Origin: Agelaius tricolor
Taxonomy: Eukaryota; Chordata; Aves; Passeriformes; Icteridae
DNA length: 64,000 nucleotides
Assembly: GCA_023055355.1 (NCBI GenBank)
Contig: JALJCS010000002.1
Coordinates: 83,353,001 to 83,417,000, forward strand
Reading direction: 5' to 3'
Shown here: piece after piece, positions 12,269-24,200 of the stretch
Layout: every line of letters begins with the position of its first letter
Numbering within the stretch: position 1 is the first letter of the stretch
The notes under the pieces: model-generated
Told to the model about the DNA's origin: nothing
Databases searched by the model: none
The model's input: the letters and a program-made list of their open reading frames with translations, nothing else
Translations under genes and position numbers: made by a program

Positions 12269-15200
12269 GGAGTCCACCAGAATGCCAGCAGAAATCTGTG
12301 ACCTTGTCTCTTCACAATGCCAGCTGCTGGGACATGCTTTCTTTGCCCTCTGCAGCAGCAGGGTGACAGTGTAAATCATTCCATGGCCTTCCTTTCAGCT
12401 TATGCCTGGCCTGTTTGGATTGTTGCAGATGTTCCAAATTCATCCTGGAGTTTGAGATTTTTTCCTCCTCATTTGGAAAGTTATACAAGCTTCTTTATCC
12501 AGTTGTTCTCTTTGGTTATACCAGATAAACTGACAAGACAGGAAGGGAGAAAAACTTTGCCTAGAATTTCACAATTTCTTCATAAGAATATAGACATTAA
12601 TTTCCCAAAATTTCCTATTTTCCTTTTCTGTCTGGGCATACCAGGCTCACATAAAGGCCCAGAATATGCACAACCCCTTTGTCTGACAAACCCAGACCCA
12701 AACTGTAAGTGTATGCCAAAGCAAAAAGGGCAGATTTAAGTGGGAGAACTTGAGTCAGTTCTGTTAATCCTGCCTGTAGAGAACTTTTATAGACAGAGCT
12801 GGAAAGGGAACAAAGTTTTGTTAGGGCTGTTTCACCACTTGTGGGGAAACACTGGGGATAAGTTTGTACATATATCCTAATGGAGTTGCTGCAAAAAACT
12901 GTGGTGCTTTTAACTGTGTTAAATGGTATAGGAATAAAAGAAGTGAAATGAGTGAACATACTGATGTGTATTTCCCCAAAGAATATGCTGAAATGGTAAA
13001 GGACTACATTATAACATACATTTCAGTTTTTTCCTAAGGCATCGTGCAAACAAATGAGAATACTGCTAAGCATTTCTAAGGTGTCCTTAGTGCATATCAC
13101 ACAGCTGACATTTGGCAGAGAAACAGGAACAGGGAGAAGTAAACTTCAGTCAATTTGTCATATTGTCCATGGTGGAAAGAGAATTTCTAAAGGAGGTAAG
13201 AGATTTTGGTAAAACAATTAATTGGAAATCTGTTATAATAATTCCACATCCCTCATTTACCATGGGGGTGCAAGGAGAGACCTAGAAACTTTCATCTTTG
13301 ATATTTCAGAAGGTCCATGTTCCTTTACAGTATGGTGGTAGGGAAACAGAGGCACAGTTTCAGCCAAGATAATTGCCTTCAGGAGGTTCCATGTATTCAA
13401 TTGTAGTGGCAGCTATCTTAAACAGCTTGTTGAGCTCTCCTACTTAGCACTGTAGCCACACCAGGCTAAATGCATGTTGCCCTTTCCTGGCTCTGCAGCC
13501 CCAGCAGCCCTTGGTGCCACTGAAATTTGTAGAGGAGGCCAGCTGTAAATGCCAGGCATAAAACTTTCTAAGGCACAGCATGAATATTTTTGTTCAGAAC
13601 ATGCTTAAATTCAAAGAAACAGAAAAAGCACTGTATGGATTTGTTTCTGACACTGAAATTTGGGTAGAATGTGGGAAAATGAGCAGGACCTAGTCTACAA
13701 CCAAGAGCAAATTTAGACATTGTGAATACGAAGTAATGAAACCAAAAGGATAATTCCAAAGCAGAGAGTTCCTTGCTTTTGTAGACAGGTATGGATTGCA
13801 GTGGGAGATGGCGGGTAAGTACCTCACAGAGACTGAAGGAAAATACAAAATAATGAATTTACTGCAGTGACATTCTCTGCCAAAGCCCCACTGCTGGTGG
13901 ACTGTGATCGGGTTTGCAGTTGTGAACAAAAAATGGCACAAAAGTCTGAAGGCTGAGTTTGAGACAAATAATTAGCATCTTACTGAAGTGCCATGTAAGA
14001 TGCAAAATGTGCTTACCATTGTTTGAAATAATTTTGTGGCTAAGAACATTGTAAAAGTGCATAGGAAATTTATGTGCCTCTCAAGGATGTGTTTGACAGT
14101 AGTGGTTTTAGACTTGATGCTGTAATTTTTCAACTCCATGAGTGAAGCAAATTGATTTGTAATGTGATACAGTCACCAGAACCATCAACACATTTACACC
14201 ATACGACTTCTCCCCAGCTGATAACACTGTAACTTATGGATTTTGGCTGAACTCAATGCAGAAAAGAAGACAAAGGTTGGAAAGCAAATGGAAAGGAATC
14301 CAGCATAATGAAAACACATCTGCATCCAAGTTTGGATGCTGAGCAGAAGTATAGGGAGAATAAAAAAGCCCACATATATCTTGACAAGAAGTTTGAGAGG
14401 TGTGTTCCAGGGGCCTAAGTGTAATTTCTGGTTGAAGGAACCTTAGCATTAAGATCTGCATAGTAGCCAAGCAGCTTTCTTTTTTTTTTTTCTGCTAATG
14501 TTTGTTGGCTTAACTAAAATCTCCCTGAATTGTATCTGTCCCACTTTCACAGCAGAATTTTCCAGTGCCAAGCATCTATGTTGATATCTTAGCTGGGAAA
14601 TTAAATGTCTAAAACAGTCTCAGCAGATTCAGTTGGTGGGCAGATATCTTAACTGACCAAGAGACAGGAAAGAGGTTGTCTATCTGTCCCCTGGATTATG
14701 GATTAGGTGTCTCAATGAGACTGTCACTGGTAAGTCCAATGCATTTCCTGCACTTTGAGGTCAAAATCAGGGGTTTGGATTTAGATGAATGACTCACTGT
14801 TTTTAAAATGCTGGGTTGTGCCTGACACTGATGCACTGACCTAGTGGTGCACACCCCAGAGGAGGAAGACTTGTCTTCTGTTCTTTGTTCAACCTTTAGA
14901 AGTTTAAATATGCAGATATCATCTAAATTCAAATGAGCATCTTAGATATTCAGTCTTGCTTAAGTCATGCTGAAATACTGCCAACAGCATCAGGTTCATG
15001 TCAAGGAGACCTTCATTCCAATCCTTTCTCCTCCGACTGTTTTGTTCTCTTAACATTAAAAACAAGATAGAAGCTACTCAATGTCCAAGTAGAGGTGCTG
15101 GCAAGTGCTGTTCTCAGCAGCTGGATTGGGACTGGCATTGTTCAGCATCTTTGTGGGTGGCATGGACAGTGGGACCCAGTGCATCTGCAGGAAGTTTGCC

Positions 15201-15391
15201 TTTGACACCAAGACACCACCACCTCAGAGGCTGTGCAAACTCCATGAACTCAAAAAGGCCAAGAGCAGGGTCCTGCACTGGGCTGGGGCAGCCCCAAGTA
15301 CAAACACAAGCAGGGTGGGATTGAAAGCAGCCCTGAGGAGAAGGACTTGGAGTGTTGGCAGATTAGAAGCACAATATGGGCTGGCAGCGTG

Positions 15392-15397
15392 CTCCTG
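15392..15397 (+). repeat. Target-site duplication, left copy (CTCCTG)
   Basis: This CTCCTG directly precedes the LTR's first TG and is repeated exactly at 15794-15799. A 6-bp duplication is the usual size for class II (ERVK-like, alpha/beta-retrovirus-related) integrases. Confidence 0.9.
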
Positions 15398-15793
15398 TGT
15401 CACAGACATATTTTATGAAAAATCCTTTTGCTAGGACTTTGTCTCCTGAGAAGCTGAGCGACCTCAGAAACAATATGTAAACAATAATTATCTGCTGCTG
15501 TGGAATGCAACAGGTGCATCTTTGATTGGTCTCATGTGGTTGTTTTTAATTAATGGCCAATCACAGTCCAGCTGTCTTGGACTCTGGTCAGTCACAAGAT
15601 TTTATTATCATTCCTTTCTATTCTTAGCTAGCCTTCTGATGAAATCCTTTCTTCTATTCTTTTAGTATAGTTTTAATATATCATTTTCTTTTAATATAAT
15701 ACGTATCATAAAATAATAAATCAGCCTTCTGAAACATTGAGTCAAGATTCTCATCTCTTCCCTCATCCTGGGACCCTTGTGAAAACCACCACA
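15398..15793 (+). mobile_element. Solo LTR of an endogenous retrovirus, 396 bp
   Basis: The element starts TGTCACAGACAT and ends CACCACA, giving the TG...CA ends of retroviral LTRs. It is flanked by a perfect 6-bp duplication, CTCCTG. A polyadenylation signal AATAAA (15715-15720) about 75 bases before the end fixes the plus orientation. The TATA-rich stretch 15660-15720 lies just upstream of it. There is no internal gag, pol or env sequence, so this is a solo LTR left by recombination between the two ends of a provirus. I recognise the sequence from memory as an abundant songbird LTR of ERVK type. The family name is not verified. Confidence 0.9.
15715..15720 (+). promoter_or_regulatory. LTR polyadenylation signal AATAAA
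   Basis: AATAAA lies within the solo LTR, about 75 bases from its 3' end. That is where the R/U5 boundary of a short retroviral LTR would be expected. Confidence 0.7.
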
Positions 15794-15799
15794 CTCCTG
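15794..15799 (+). repeat. Target-site duplication, right copy (CTCCTG)
   Basis: Exact copy of 15392-15397, directly after the terminal CA of the LTR. The interrupted CR1 sequence resumes here. Confidence 0.9.
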
Positions 15800-16743
15800 C
15801 AGTCCTGTCAGCCAAACCTGCATCAAAGCAGCACGAGCAGCAGGTCAGGGGAGGGGATTCTGCCCCTCTGCTCTGCCCCTGTGAGACCCCAGGGCTGTGT
15901 CCAGCTGTGGGATCCCCAGCACAGGAAGGACATGGACCTGTTGGAGTGAGCCCAGAGGGAGTCCTGAGGATGATCAGAAGGCTGGAGCCCCTCTCCTGTG
16001 AGGACAGGTGGACAGGCTGAGAAATTTGGGACTGTTCAGCCTGGAGAAGGCTCCAGGGCCTCCTTTGAGCACTGTCCAGTACCTAAAGAGGCCAACAAGG
16101 AAGATGGAGAGGGACTTTCTTAAGGGACAGATAGTATTACTTGTAATGCCTTCACACTGAAAGAAAGTAGGTTTACATTAGATATTAGGAAGAAATTCTT
16201 TACATTGAGGGTGATGACTCATGGAACAAGTGACTTACCCAGTGAAGTTGTGGATGTCCCATCCCTGTCACTGTTCAAGACCAGATTGGATGGGCCTTTG
16301 AGCAACCTGGTCTAGTGGAAGGTGTCCCTTCCTGTCCCCTGCTCATGGCAGGGGAATTGGAGCAAGGTGCTCCTTAAGGCCCTTTCCAAACCAAACAATT
16401 CTATGATAAATAAAATTTCTAAACCAAGTGCTCTGAGGCTCTTGAGATCAATCTTATCTGAGTATTCCTCTGCTCCTAGATTTGTGTTCACCTGAAAAGG
16501 AAATAGAAAGTCTTTGCTATCTTCTTTATAATTTTGTAAGTAGGATTATTTAACAGGTTTCTGTAGTGGTCAGAGCTCCTAATATCCTGTGGACATTGTT
16601 CTTTCTATAAGAGATAGAGGGAGCAAGTCTTTCATGGTGTGGGCATTAATACTAGTGCCTCCTTTAAAGAAAACTGCTAAAATACACCCAGATTTGACTC
16701 ATAATGAGATGTAAATTCACCCTATTGAATTAGTGCATGCTCA

Positions 16744-16918
16744 TTTTTTTTGTGGGTTATTTTTTTGTGTTTTGGTTTTTTGTTTGTTTGTGGGGTTTTT
16801 GGTTTGTTTTGGTTTTTTTGTTTGTTTTTTTTTTGTTTTGTTTTGGTTTTTTTGGGGTTTTTTTGGTTGTTTTTTGTCTTTTTGTGTTTTTTGGTGGTTT
16901 TTTTTTTTTTTTTTTTTT
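16744..16918 (+). repeat. T/G-only low-complexity tract ending in a 21-T run
   Basis: About 175 bases consist almost entirely of T and G, in irregular units such as GGTTTT, GTTTG and TTTTGGGG. The tract ends in 21 consecutive T (16898-16918). The minus strand is therefore an A-run followed by C/A-rich units. This suggests expansion and decay of the poly(A) tail of a minus-strand retroposed copy, but no retroposon body is recognisable next to it. The open frames across it (for example 16733-16975, 80 codons of F, V and G) are artefacts of composition. Confidence 0.9.
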
Positions 16919-19900
16919 GAGAAACTCCAGATAGGAGGATGGAGAGTTTGCAATGTTTCTGGTAAACTTGGTTGAGACTGTTCTGGTGATATTAAATGTC
17001 TGACATGTCTGATGGTGCTGGTATTGCCAATGTGAAGGCATTAGTTGTCATTTTGTGAGATTATTTTAGTTTAGTTCATTCCTATGTCATAATTCCTAAA
17101 TTATGCTGACACACTATGGTGAGAGATACCTTAGAAACTCTCATGAAAGATTCATTTCATGTAGTCCAAGCTTTGAGAAAGCAAGAAATTATTTTTTCTG
17201 TCCTGTACACTACAGAATTTTGTTGACACTGTGTATTAAAACTGCCAAATAACTGCAAAGATGTATTACTACAAGTCATAATTTCTATTCAAAGGTATCC
17301 TGTTTCCTGTCCAAAGCAGTGAAGCAGAAACGTGACTGTGAATGTCAACTAAATCAGATATGACACATATTATTGTCTAGGCAAGTGAGTGAGGCAGCTG
17401 TGACACTGTGAACTGATAGGTCCTGCCTCAGGCAGAGGGGAAATGTTGACACACCTGGATAGTCACATTTTATCAAGGACTCAAACCTGCAGTTTCATGC
17501 TCAGTTAGAAAGTGGCATTTCTCATCTCAAAACTATTTGATTCTTCAGAAGATTAGGACCTGGGCTAGAGCTCCATTACATCTGAGATTTAGTATGTGCT
17601 TCTTTCTATTCAATATCCTTGAAAAAGACAGGCTGCCAGGAGTTCAAGGTTATTTTTTGACTTTTGTGTCAACAGAGGCAAGCATGGGAAAGTAAGCAAT
17701 AAAATTGTTATTAGCAAGTACCAACATTTTTTGAAACGTAAACCCTCCTAGCCAGCTCCATCTCTGCCTCTGGTGGCTATCAATAGAGAAGATGTAATTG
17801 TATTTTGTCATACAGTTCAGATATTATTACTAACACACAGTTTATCCAGTCTTCAGCTCAGTTTTCTGCAGGTGAGAAAACATAAATTGGCTTTGTGCAG
17901 GGTCAGGTGTGGTCTGCAGGAGGTGCCATGTCATGAAGTGCAGGTGAGCTGCCCAGTAATCCTTTACATCCTGGCACACAGCCAGAGCAGAAAAGGTCCA
18001 CAAGGGAGCACCTTCAGGAGACTTCCAGATGGTTCTGTACAGGCAGCTTGGGCCCAGCTTGATTTATTTGCTTTGGCTGTGTGTGGATATAGCATTCAAC
18101 GCAGTCAAAAGCCTGGAGCACTGGGGAGCACAGAATAGAAACAAATACAGCTCTGCAATATGACTCTCTGTGTATGTTTTTGTAACTGCTGTATGCTTGT
18201 TTATTCCATGACTTGGGCATCTTGGAACCTTTTATGTATAACATAGAGATAAATACATATGGAAACATGTCAAATACATAAATAAATATCCTCTTATTTT
18301 CTTCTCCTGGTGACGTATTAAGTATTGTCTGGCATTTTTTCTGTGTATCAAATTCAAGGTTTTTCTTTCTATCACATTTGTTCTTCTATATTTCATCACA
18401 TGGCTTTATTTAGATTTTGTCAAGTGTATTCAGAAACTCCTGCTCCAAGGTGATGTTGTTATAAAAAATACCTAAGACTTTGCAACTCCATGAATAAGCT
18501 CTTGATACATTGTGCCTGAAATTCAAGATTGCCTTGGCACAGTAGCTGGGGAAATGTGAGCCCACATCTGGGCTGTTGCATGAGCATGGCTCTGCAGCTC
18601 TGAAATAGCCCATTGATTGTGATATTGGAGAGGCATTGCAGAGAGCCACTGACTGACGCACAGATATGGACACTGTTCTTCACTGTCCCCTGAGAGCATT
18701 TTAAGAGTAGAAGACTGTTATTTCAGTTTCTTTGAGTTTGCAATGAATAGGAGTAGTTAACATCTACCAGAAAACCTGTCAAATTCTCAGTTTGTGCTTG
18801 GCCAGAGCAGGATTTGGGCAATATTCCTTCATGGTGTCCCTTGTTCTTTATCCTTTGCATCTTACACCAAGCAAGAAAGAGCCATTAGAAATGAAGTGCT
18901 GCCTGGAAAGCAGATTTCACTCCAATGAGGCAGGATTAAAGAAGATGGTGCAGAGATCTACCCAGCGATAGGAACGCTTCAGTGATGGGTCTGTAACTGC
19001 ATGACTGAACAGGCACTTTATCAATTCAGAGTGACATCAGCTCTGATGGGATTTTGCTGGGCCTAGAGGGAAAGTGCTAGGTCTCAAGAAATACTTTCCC
19101 ACAGATATTTCCTTAGTTAAGCAATAGGTTCAAAAGTAGATTTGAAAGCCGTTTTCTTTTTGTATATGAAATGTGATATACCATTTATTTCCATGAAATA
19201 AAATTGATGAGCCAAGCCTTGAGAAAAACCTGTCCCCCAAGAATCAGTTCGGTCAGAGCAAACACCACTTCAAAATTACTGGGTGGACCACTTCAAAAAT
19301 GTGCATTTACTGTGACTGGTAAAATATTTTAGGCTTCTTCTCATGCCAACTCTATAGTTGTTAGAATGGTTTCAATTGTATACAATGAGTCACAGCTTAC
19401 CTATGGGGAGAATGAAGCTGGCTTCAGACTCCTGAGTTTAACAAGGATGAGGGGCTGGGGCCAGCCTCTCCTGCCAGGGAGACAGGAGGGTCCAACAGCA
19501 CTGCTGCTCCTGCTGCTGCTGGGGGGATGACAGGAATTACAGCAGTGCCTCTGGAGTGTCACCTGCCTGTAGGTGCAAACCAGCCCCACCCTGTCCAGCC
19601 CGTGGCTCTTGGTGGCCCTGCTCTTGTCCTGCTCTGCCAGACTAGTGACAGATGGCTCCAAGTGACATACAGTGAGCGTTCATGGGAGAGCCAGTTCATG
19701 GGAACCCAAAACTCTGAGTTTAAAGGTAGCTAGCACCCTACCTGCTCTCCAAGAGGACACTAGGATAAGAAGGTTCATGTGGGAAATGGATTAAAATACA
19801 AAAGCATTGAGAATGCCTGACTCTGGTGCTTGGTGCTGTACCTGGTGAGCTGAGTTGCACTCAGGAAACCAGTCAGGCCAGTGTGCAGAGCTGAGTGAAA

Positions 19901-20206
19901 GACTGGGGTCACAGCCACACAGCAAGACTAATGTATTTCCTTGCAGAAAAATGTTATGAGGCCATTACTGTTCATAGATGGCTTCCAGATAACTGAACTT
20001 CTATCACATCTGGCTGAGATCTGACAGCACTTTGAGGAAAGAGATCTGCTTGGTTCTTTCCATTCTGTGCAAGAGGAAATATTCTTCTTGGTCACCAAAA
20101 GTAACAGTTCCTCTGCTATTGAGGACTGACTCTGAAATCTTCAGAACATGAGTTTTTATTGTATGTTCCCAGAGAGAAGAAATGGAATAGACTAGTCCGA
20201 ATCAGG
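16919..20206. other. Unique DNA, no gene recognised
   Basis: I find no repeat, RNA gene or coding region that I can support. A small CTG-rich patch lies at 19500-19525 within a GC-richer stretch (19440-19650). The open frames there on both strands show no known domain. Confidence 0.6.
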
Positions 20207-20275
20207 ATCATAGAATTACAGAATTTGCTGAGTTGGAAAGAACCCATCAGGAAAATGTTGCAGTCCAGTATAATG
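20207..20275 (-). mobile_element. CR1 LINE 3' end, very short
   Basis: ATCATAGAATTACAGAATTTG and then GAGTTGGAAAGAACCCATCAGG reproduce the reverse complement of the CR1 3' terminus (tail motif plus 'gagttggaaggga'). Only about 70 bases remain. The sense strand is minus. Confidence 0.7.
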
Positions 20276-20987
20276 TGTTTACTAAAATCATATACATACT
20301 ATCTCATAGACTACATGATGTTTAAAAATATCCTGCCACTCATAAAGTCTTGAAATCCAAGATTGTTCCATTTACAGGCCTGTTAAGAATTACAAGCCAA
20401 TATGGCCAATGCATCAATTCACTGTGAGGCTTTGCTACAATAATTCATCATTATCAGGCAGAGAAATGGAAAGCCAGAATGACATTTAATGGCACATAGA
20501 GAATGAAATCTGGAAACTGCTGCAGCTTTTTACAAGCAAAATAGAATAAATCACTAATCAAAAAGATAATAAATTGCAAATGATAAATGGTTATGCAAGA
20601 AAGCAAACCACAGGCATCACTACAATATCCTTCTATTCTTCTAGCAAAAGAACCCCAAACTAACAATTACTTCAGTTAGCATAACTTCTGATAGTACTTT
20701 TACTATTAAACAGCTCTAAAAGGACTGAAGTCCTAGGGAGAGGGGTAAGGAGTGAGACCTTTGTTTTTCTTTGTTGACTGATAAATAACAGCAACAAGAA
20801 AGGTCTAGGAAGATTTGTGCAACCAGTATTAGGAATGGGGACCTTTACTGCAGGAGGAAAATGAGCACTGCAGAGCTGTGAATCTTGGCTTTGGGAAGGG
20901 TTGGAGGTATGCTAAAGTGGAAGGCAAGAAGTTTTTTGTTTTTTGTTTTTTTTCCTCTGCCCATGAAGAGCTGTCCCTCGCTGTCTG
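20276..20987. other. Unique AT-rich DNA, no gene recognised
   Basis: Nothing identifiable. One short T/G-rich run lies near 20935-20955. Confidence 0.6.
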
Positions 20988-21215
20988 TCACAGAATCACA
21001 GAACTGCAGAACATTCTGAGTTTGAAAATACCACAGGGATCATCAAGTTCTACTCCTGGCCTTGTGCAGGACCATCCCCAAGAGACACACCACGTGTCCA
21101 AGAATATTGTCCAAACACTTCTTGAACTTTGTCAGACTTGGTGCTGTGACCTGTTCCCTGGGGAAACTGTTCCAGTGTTCCATACTGTGACTGATTCTGA
21201 AAAAGATTGTTTCAT
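20988..21215 (-). mobile_element. CR1 LINE 3' end
   Basis: The fragment begins TCACAGAATCACAGAACTGCAG. It continues through blocks typical of the CR1 3' region read in antisense: 'ATCATCAAGTTCTACTCCTGGCC' near 21038 and 'GTCAGACTTGGTGCTGTGACC' near 21133. It ends around 'CTGTTCCAGTGTTCC'. It belongs to the same subfamily type as the fragment at 32793. Only the non-coding 3' end is kept, so it is an inactive, 5'-truncated copy with its sense strand on minus. Confidence 0.88.
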
Positions 21216-24200
21216 TTGTGTTCCCCAGCATAGCATGGTTTTGCATATAAGGCTGTAAGAAATGGGATTTTCATGAGTCTGGGTCACAACCAGCCAGCAG
21301 GGTCTGGCCAGACTCCCTTGCTTGAGTGCAGCAACTTATCCAGGAGCAGAATTTTCAAGGATGCTGATACAGGTAAGGTTATAGCTTGACAACACACAGA
21401 CATAATTTTCAGAGGCTGCAGCACACCAACTTGAGATCAGTCCCTCCCAAATTGCCTTGATGCTGTCATGTCATTTTGTGGCAAGAGATACCAGAAAGGC
21501 ATCTTCTGCAGCTAATACATGTGTGACTTTTTAATAGTCTTTTGACAAGTGTCAGTGTGTGCCAAGATCAAAGCATGGTGGGTGACTAAACTGGAGAGAT
21601 CTGAGCACAAGTAGACAGCTGATATCCAATGCACTGACCCCATCACGTATCTTGGAAACTCGTTGAAAAACATTGTAATAAAGCAAGGCTGTCACACCTA
21701 TTTGGAAGTTTGATGAGGGACAGAGAATTACAAAGCAATCTTGAGAGTGCACATGAATCTGAAAGCCCCCAGAAAAATAAGCTGTTACTTAATAAATTAA
21801 TCCCACTCTAATATTCTGAACTCACTGCAAACAATTTCATCTACACTCCAGATTCACTTGAGTCAGATGAGTGCTGTGAATACCACTGCATTAGTCTTTC
21901 TGTGTTTTTATCTAATCACTGGATTTAGGGAATAAAAATAAACATTATTATAAGCCTAAACATCAAAGAAAGTGCAATAACTTGCTGTCTGCAGCCATTT
22001 TGTGTGCTTTTGTTTCTGGACTGAATCTCAGCAAAAGCTGAGATTTTCCACACTATTATTAAAATGCTTAACAATTAAATATCTTAATGCAGGGGGAGGA
22101 TTCCCAGGCCACAGTCATAGTGAAGATGAGATGGTGTCAGTGGAGGATGCTGCTGCACCTCAGGGAAACAAGCTGCTACATAGGTAGGTTGATGTGCCTC
22201 TGTCTCCCTTCACAGCTTGAATTTTGAGGGTCTTTAAAGTGCATAACTTGATTCTGTTAATCCCTGATGGGAGGGATGTGGCTGCAAGTCCTTGGTATCC
22301 ACAATTGATCAGTAATGACTCTGAATTCATTGTTCATGTGTCTTGGCCTGTTCATTTTTTTTCATTGGAAATCTCTGGAAATTCTGCAGGAATTGCCAGA
22401 TGCAGCAGAATATCTTCTCATGGTTGCTCCTTAGTTGACTCCAGACCCAATATTAATATTTGCCTCATGTTCTGCAGTAATGCTGGCCTCAAGACAAGCT
22501 AATTCAGGCACGGACCTGGTGTTTCTTTCCCAGGATCCATATGGGAGTCTAAAACTCATTTACCTTTTTTTTGTGGGCATGCTGTTATTTTCCCCTTGGT
22601 ATGAAATAAACAGTACTCTGAAATCCATTTGAAATCAAAAAATATGGAACCAGGAGAACTCCTCTACTCTGCTATATAACTATATTGCACATAGCTGTAA
22701 GGTTTTTTTCATGTGTTATTAAGTATAGATTGAGTAGCAAATTCACGGTTGGTCCAGGAGATGTCTCCCTCTTCCTAAAAGAGGCCCAAGCCGTTTGTGT
22801 TTCCAGGGCTCTGTCTTGCATCACAGATGTTGGCTTCCCCAGCCTGCAGTTATGCAAAAGGCAGCGCGCAGCCCGGCCGCTGTGGATGCTGTGCTCTGCC
22901 GTGGGGCTTGGCTGCTGTTCCCAGCAAAAACGCCTCGTTTTTAGGTCAATGTTTTTGAAAACCATGGGAGCTGAACAAACATTTGTGCTGCAGTCTTGTT
23001 TTTTCTCAGGCACTTCAAACTTACACAAAAGGCTATCTTGCTTCGTTTCTACAACCAAGCAATTTATTCTGTCACCAAAGAACACACAGGAATGTCAGTG
23101 GAGTTTAGGGATGCATGTAGCTCAGGAGAGCCTGAATGAGTGCTATTATTCTGCCAACAACATAAAGAATATAGTACAAACAGTAAATGTTTTGATATTC
23201 TTATTGAAATACTTTACAAAGAATATAATCCACATACATTTATTCTTAACTATTTTCAGTTCTATTGCACAGAACATGCAGAGTAGCAGATACTCCTATG
23301 ACAGTCAATAAATGTTAGTTTTGATAATTACACAATAAAAGAACTGACAATTTCAGAAATTCCTTTGTTTTTAGCAATACACAGGGCAGTCAAAATATTT
23401 GCTGTTTTAAGTCCTTTGGATCTAATGGTTTTTATTCTCATCACTGTAGTGTCTTTACCTTGTACTTTATATTAGCAGATGAACCCAACTTCTTTTGTGA
23501 GAAGACAGACACAGAAATCTCTTTTTATCTAAGCAGAAAGAGCTGACAGCCTGGTCATAAAAATTATTTTATTAATTAGGTAATTTTTCCAAAGTTTCAC
23601 TGACTTGCAATGATCTTCACTGGGAATTAAAGGAATTATGAAGCAATTTTTTTCTTGTGGTAGAAATAATGAAATATATATGATGAATAAGTAATGGGAC
23701 TTTCAGATGCTTTAGAAGAAAAAATAATTGGATTTATATGAGTATTTACTGACTACTGTCATTGGAGAGTGAAATACTGGCCAACGTGGTGTCCCAGGTG
23801 AGTCTGTGTACTTGGAGATTGGCAGTCTGGCCAGGTTTGTGAAGATGAAGAAGGAGGAAGGAAATGGGGATGCCTTAGGGGAGTTACTCTGCTTCTGGAA
23901 AGAAACACACAGCTGAGCATACACATTTCCCCCAGAATTCCTCAAGAAAAGAAAGGCAAAAAAAAAAAAAAGACAAAGAAGCAAGGTTGGCCTTTCTCAA
24001 AAAAAAATCAGTCTATTCACACATCAGGACAGATTTAGTTTGGAGGAACTTCTAGGTGTCATCTGATGTCTCTGGAGGCAGGAGCTGTCCTGTGGCAAGT
24101 CTGGAAGCAATGCTTCTGCTGGCAAGAGTGGCAGGGCTCAGGAAGAAGAAAGAAGAAGTCTTGCATCGGCTTCCCAAGCTCAAGGCATCAGGCCCAAATG

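Larger units (their letters stand above)
331..15117. other. Unique AT-rich DNA, no gene recognised
   Basis: I see no recognisable exon, RNA gene or interspersed repeat in this stretch. Open frames here are short and overlap on both strands. The longest are 4594-5109 (+, 171 codons) and 12317-12739 (+, 140 codons), and neither shows a domain I know. There are short homopolymers: 11 A at 9579-9589 and 12 T at 14480-14491. Bases 5950-6480 are strongly T-rich on the plus strand and could be a very old repeat, but I could not match them to a family. Confidence 0.6.
15118..16408 (+). mobile_element. CR1 LINE fragment, RT and 3' end, split by an LTR
   Basis: This is the 3' part of a chicken-repeat-1 non-LTR retrotransposon, 5'-truncated as most CR1 copies are. 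The frame from 15105 reads LFSIFVGGMDSG, matching the CR1 reverse-transcriptase motif LFNIFVGDMDSG. The catalytic FADD box is degraded to FAFD (15195-15206), so the copy is dead. The sequence passes through the end of the ORF into the familiar 3' region, including the 'GACATGGACCTGTTGGAG' block near 15928. It ends with ATTCTATGAT at 16398-16407, the typical CR1 tail. Bases 15398-15793 are a later LTR insertion. Removing that LTR and one copy of its target duplication restores continuous CR1 sequence. Confidence 0.92.

Noticed and set aside
16733..17041. Phe/Val/Gly-rich and Lys/Gln-rich open frames on both strands
   Set aside because: They translate the T/G-only low-complexity tract. The amino-acid bias is purely compositional.
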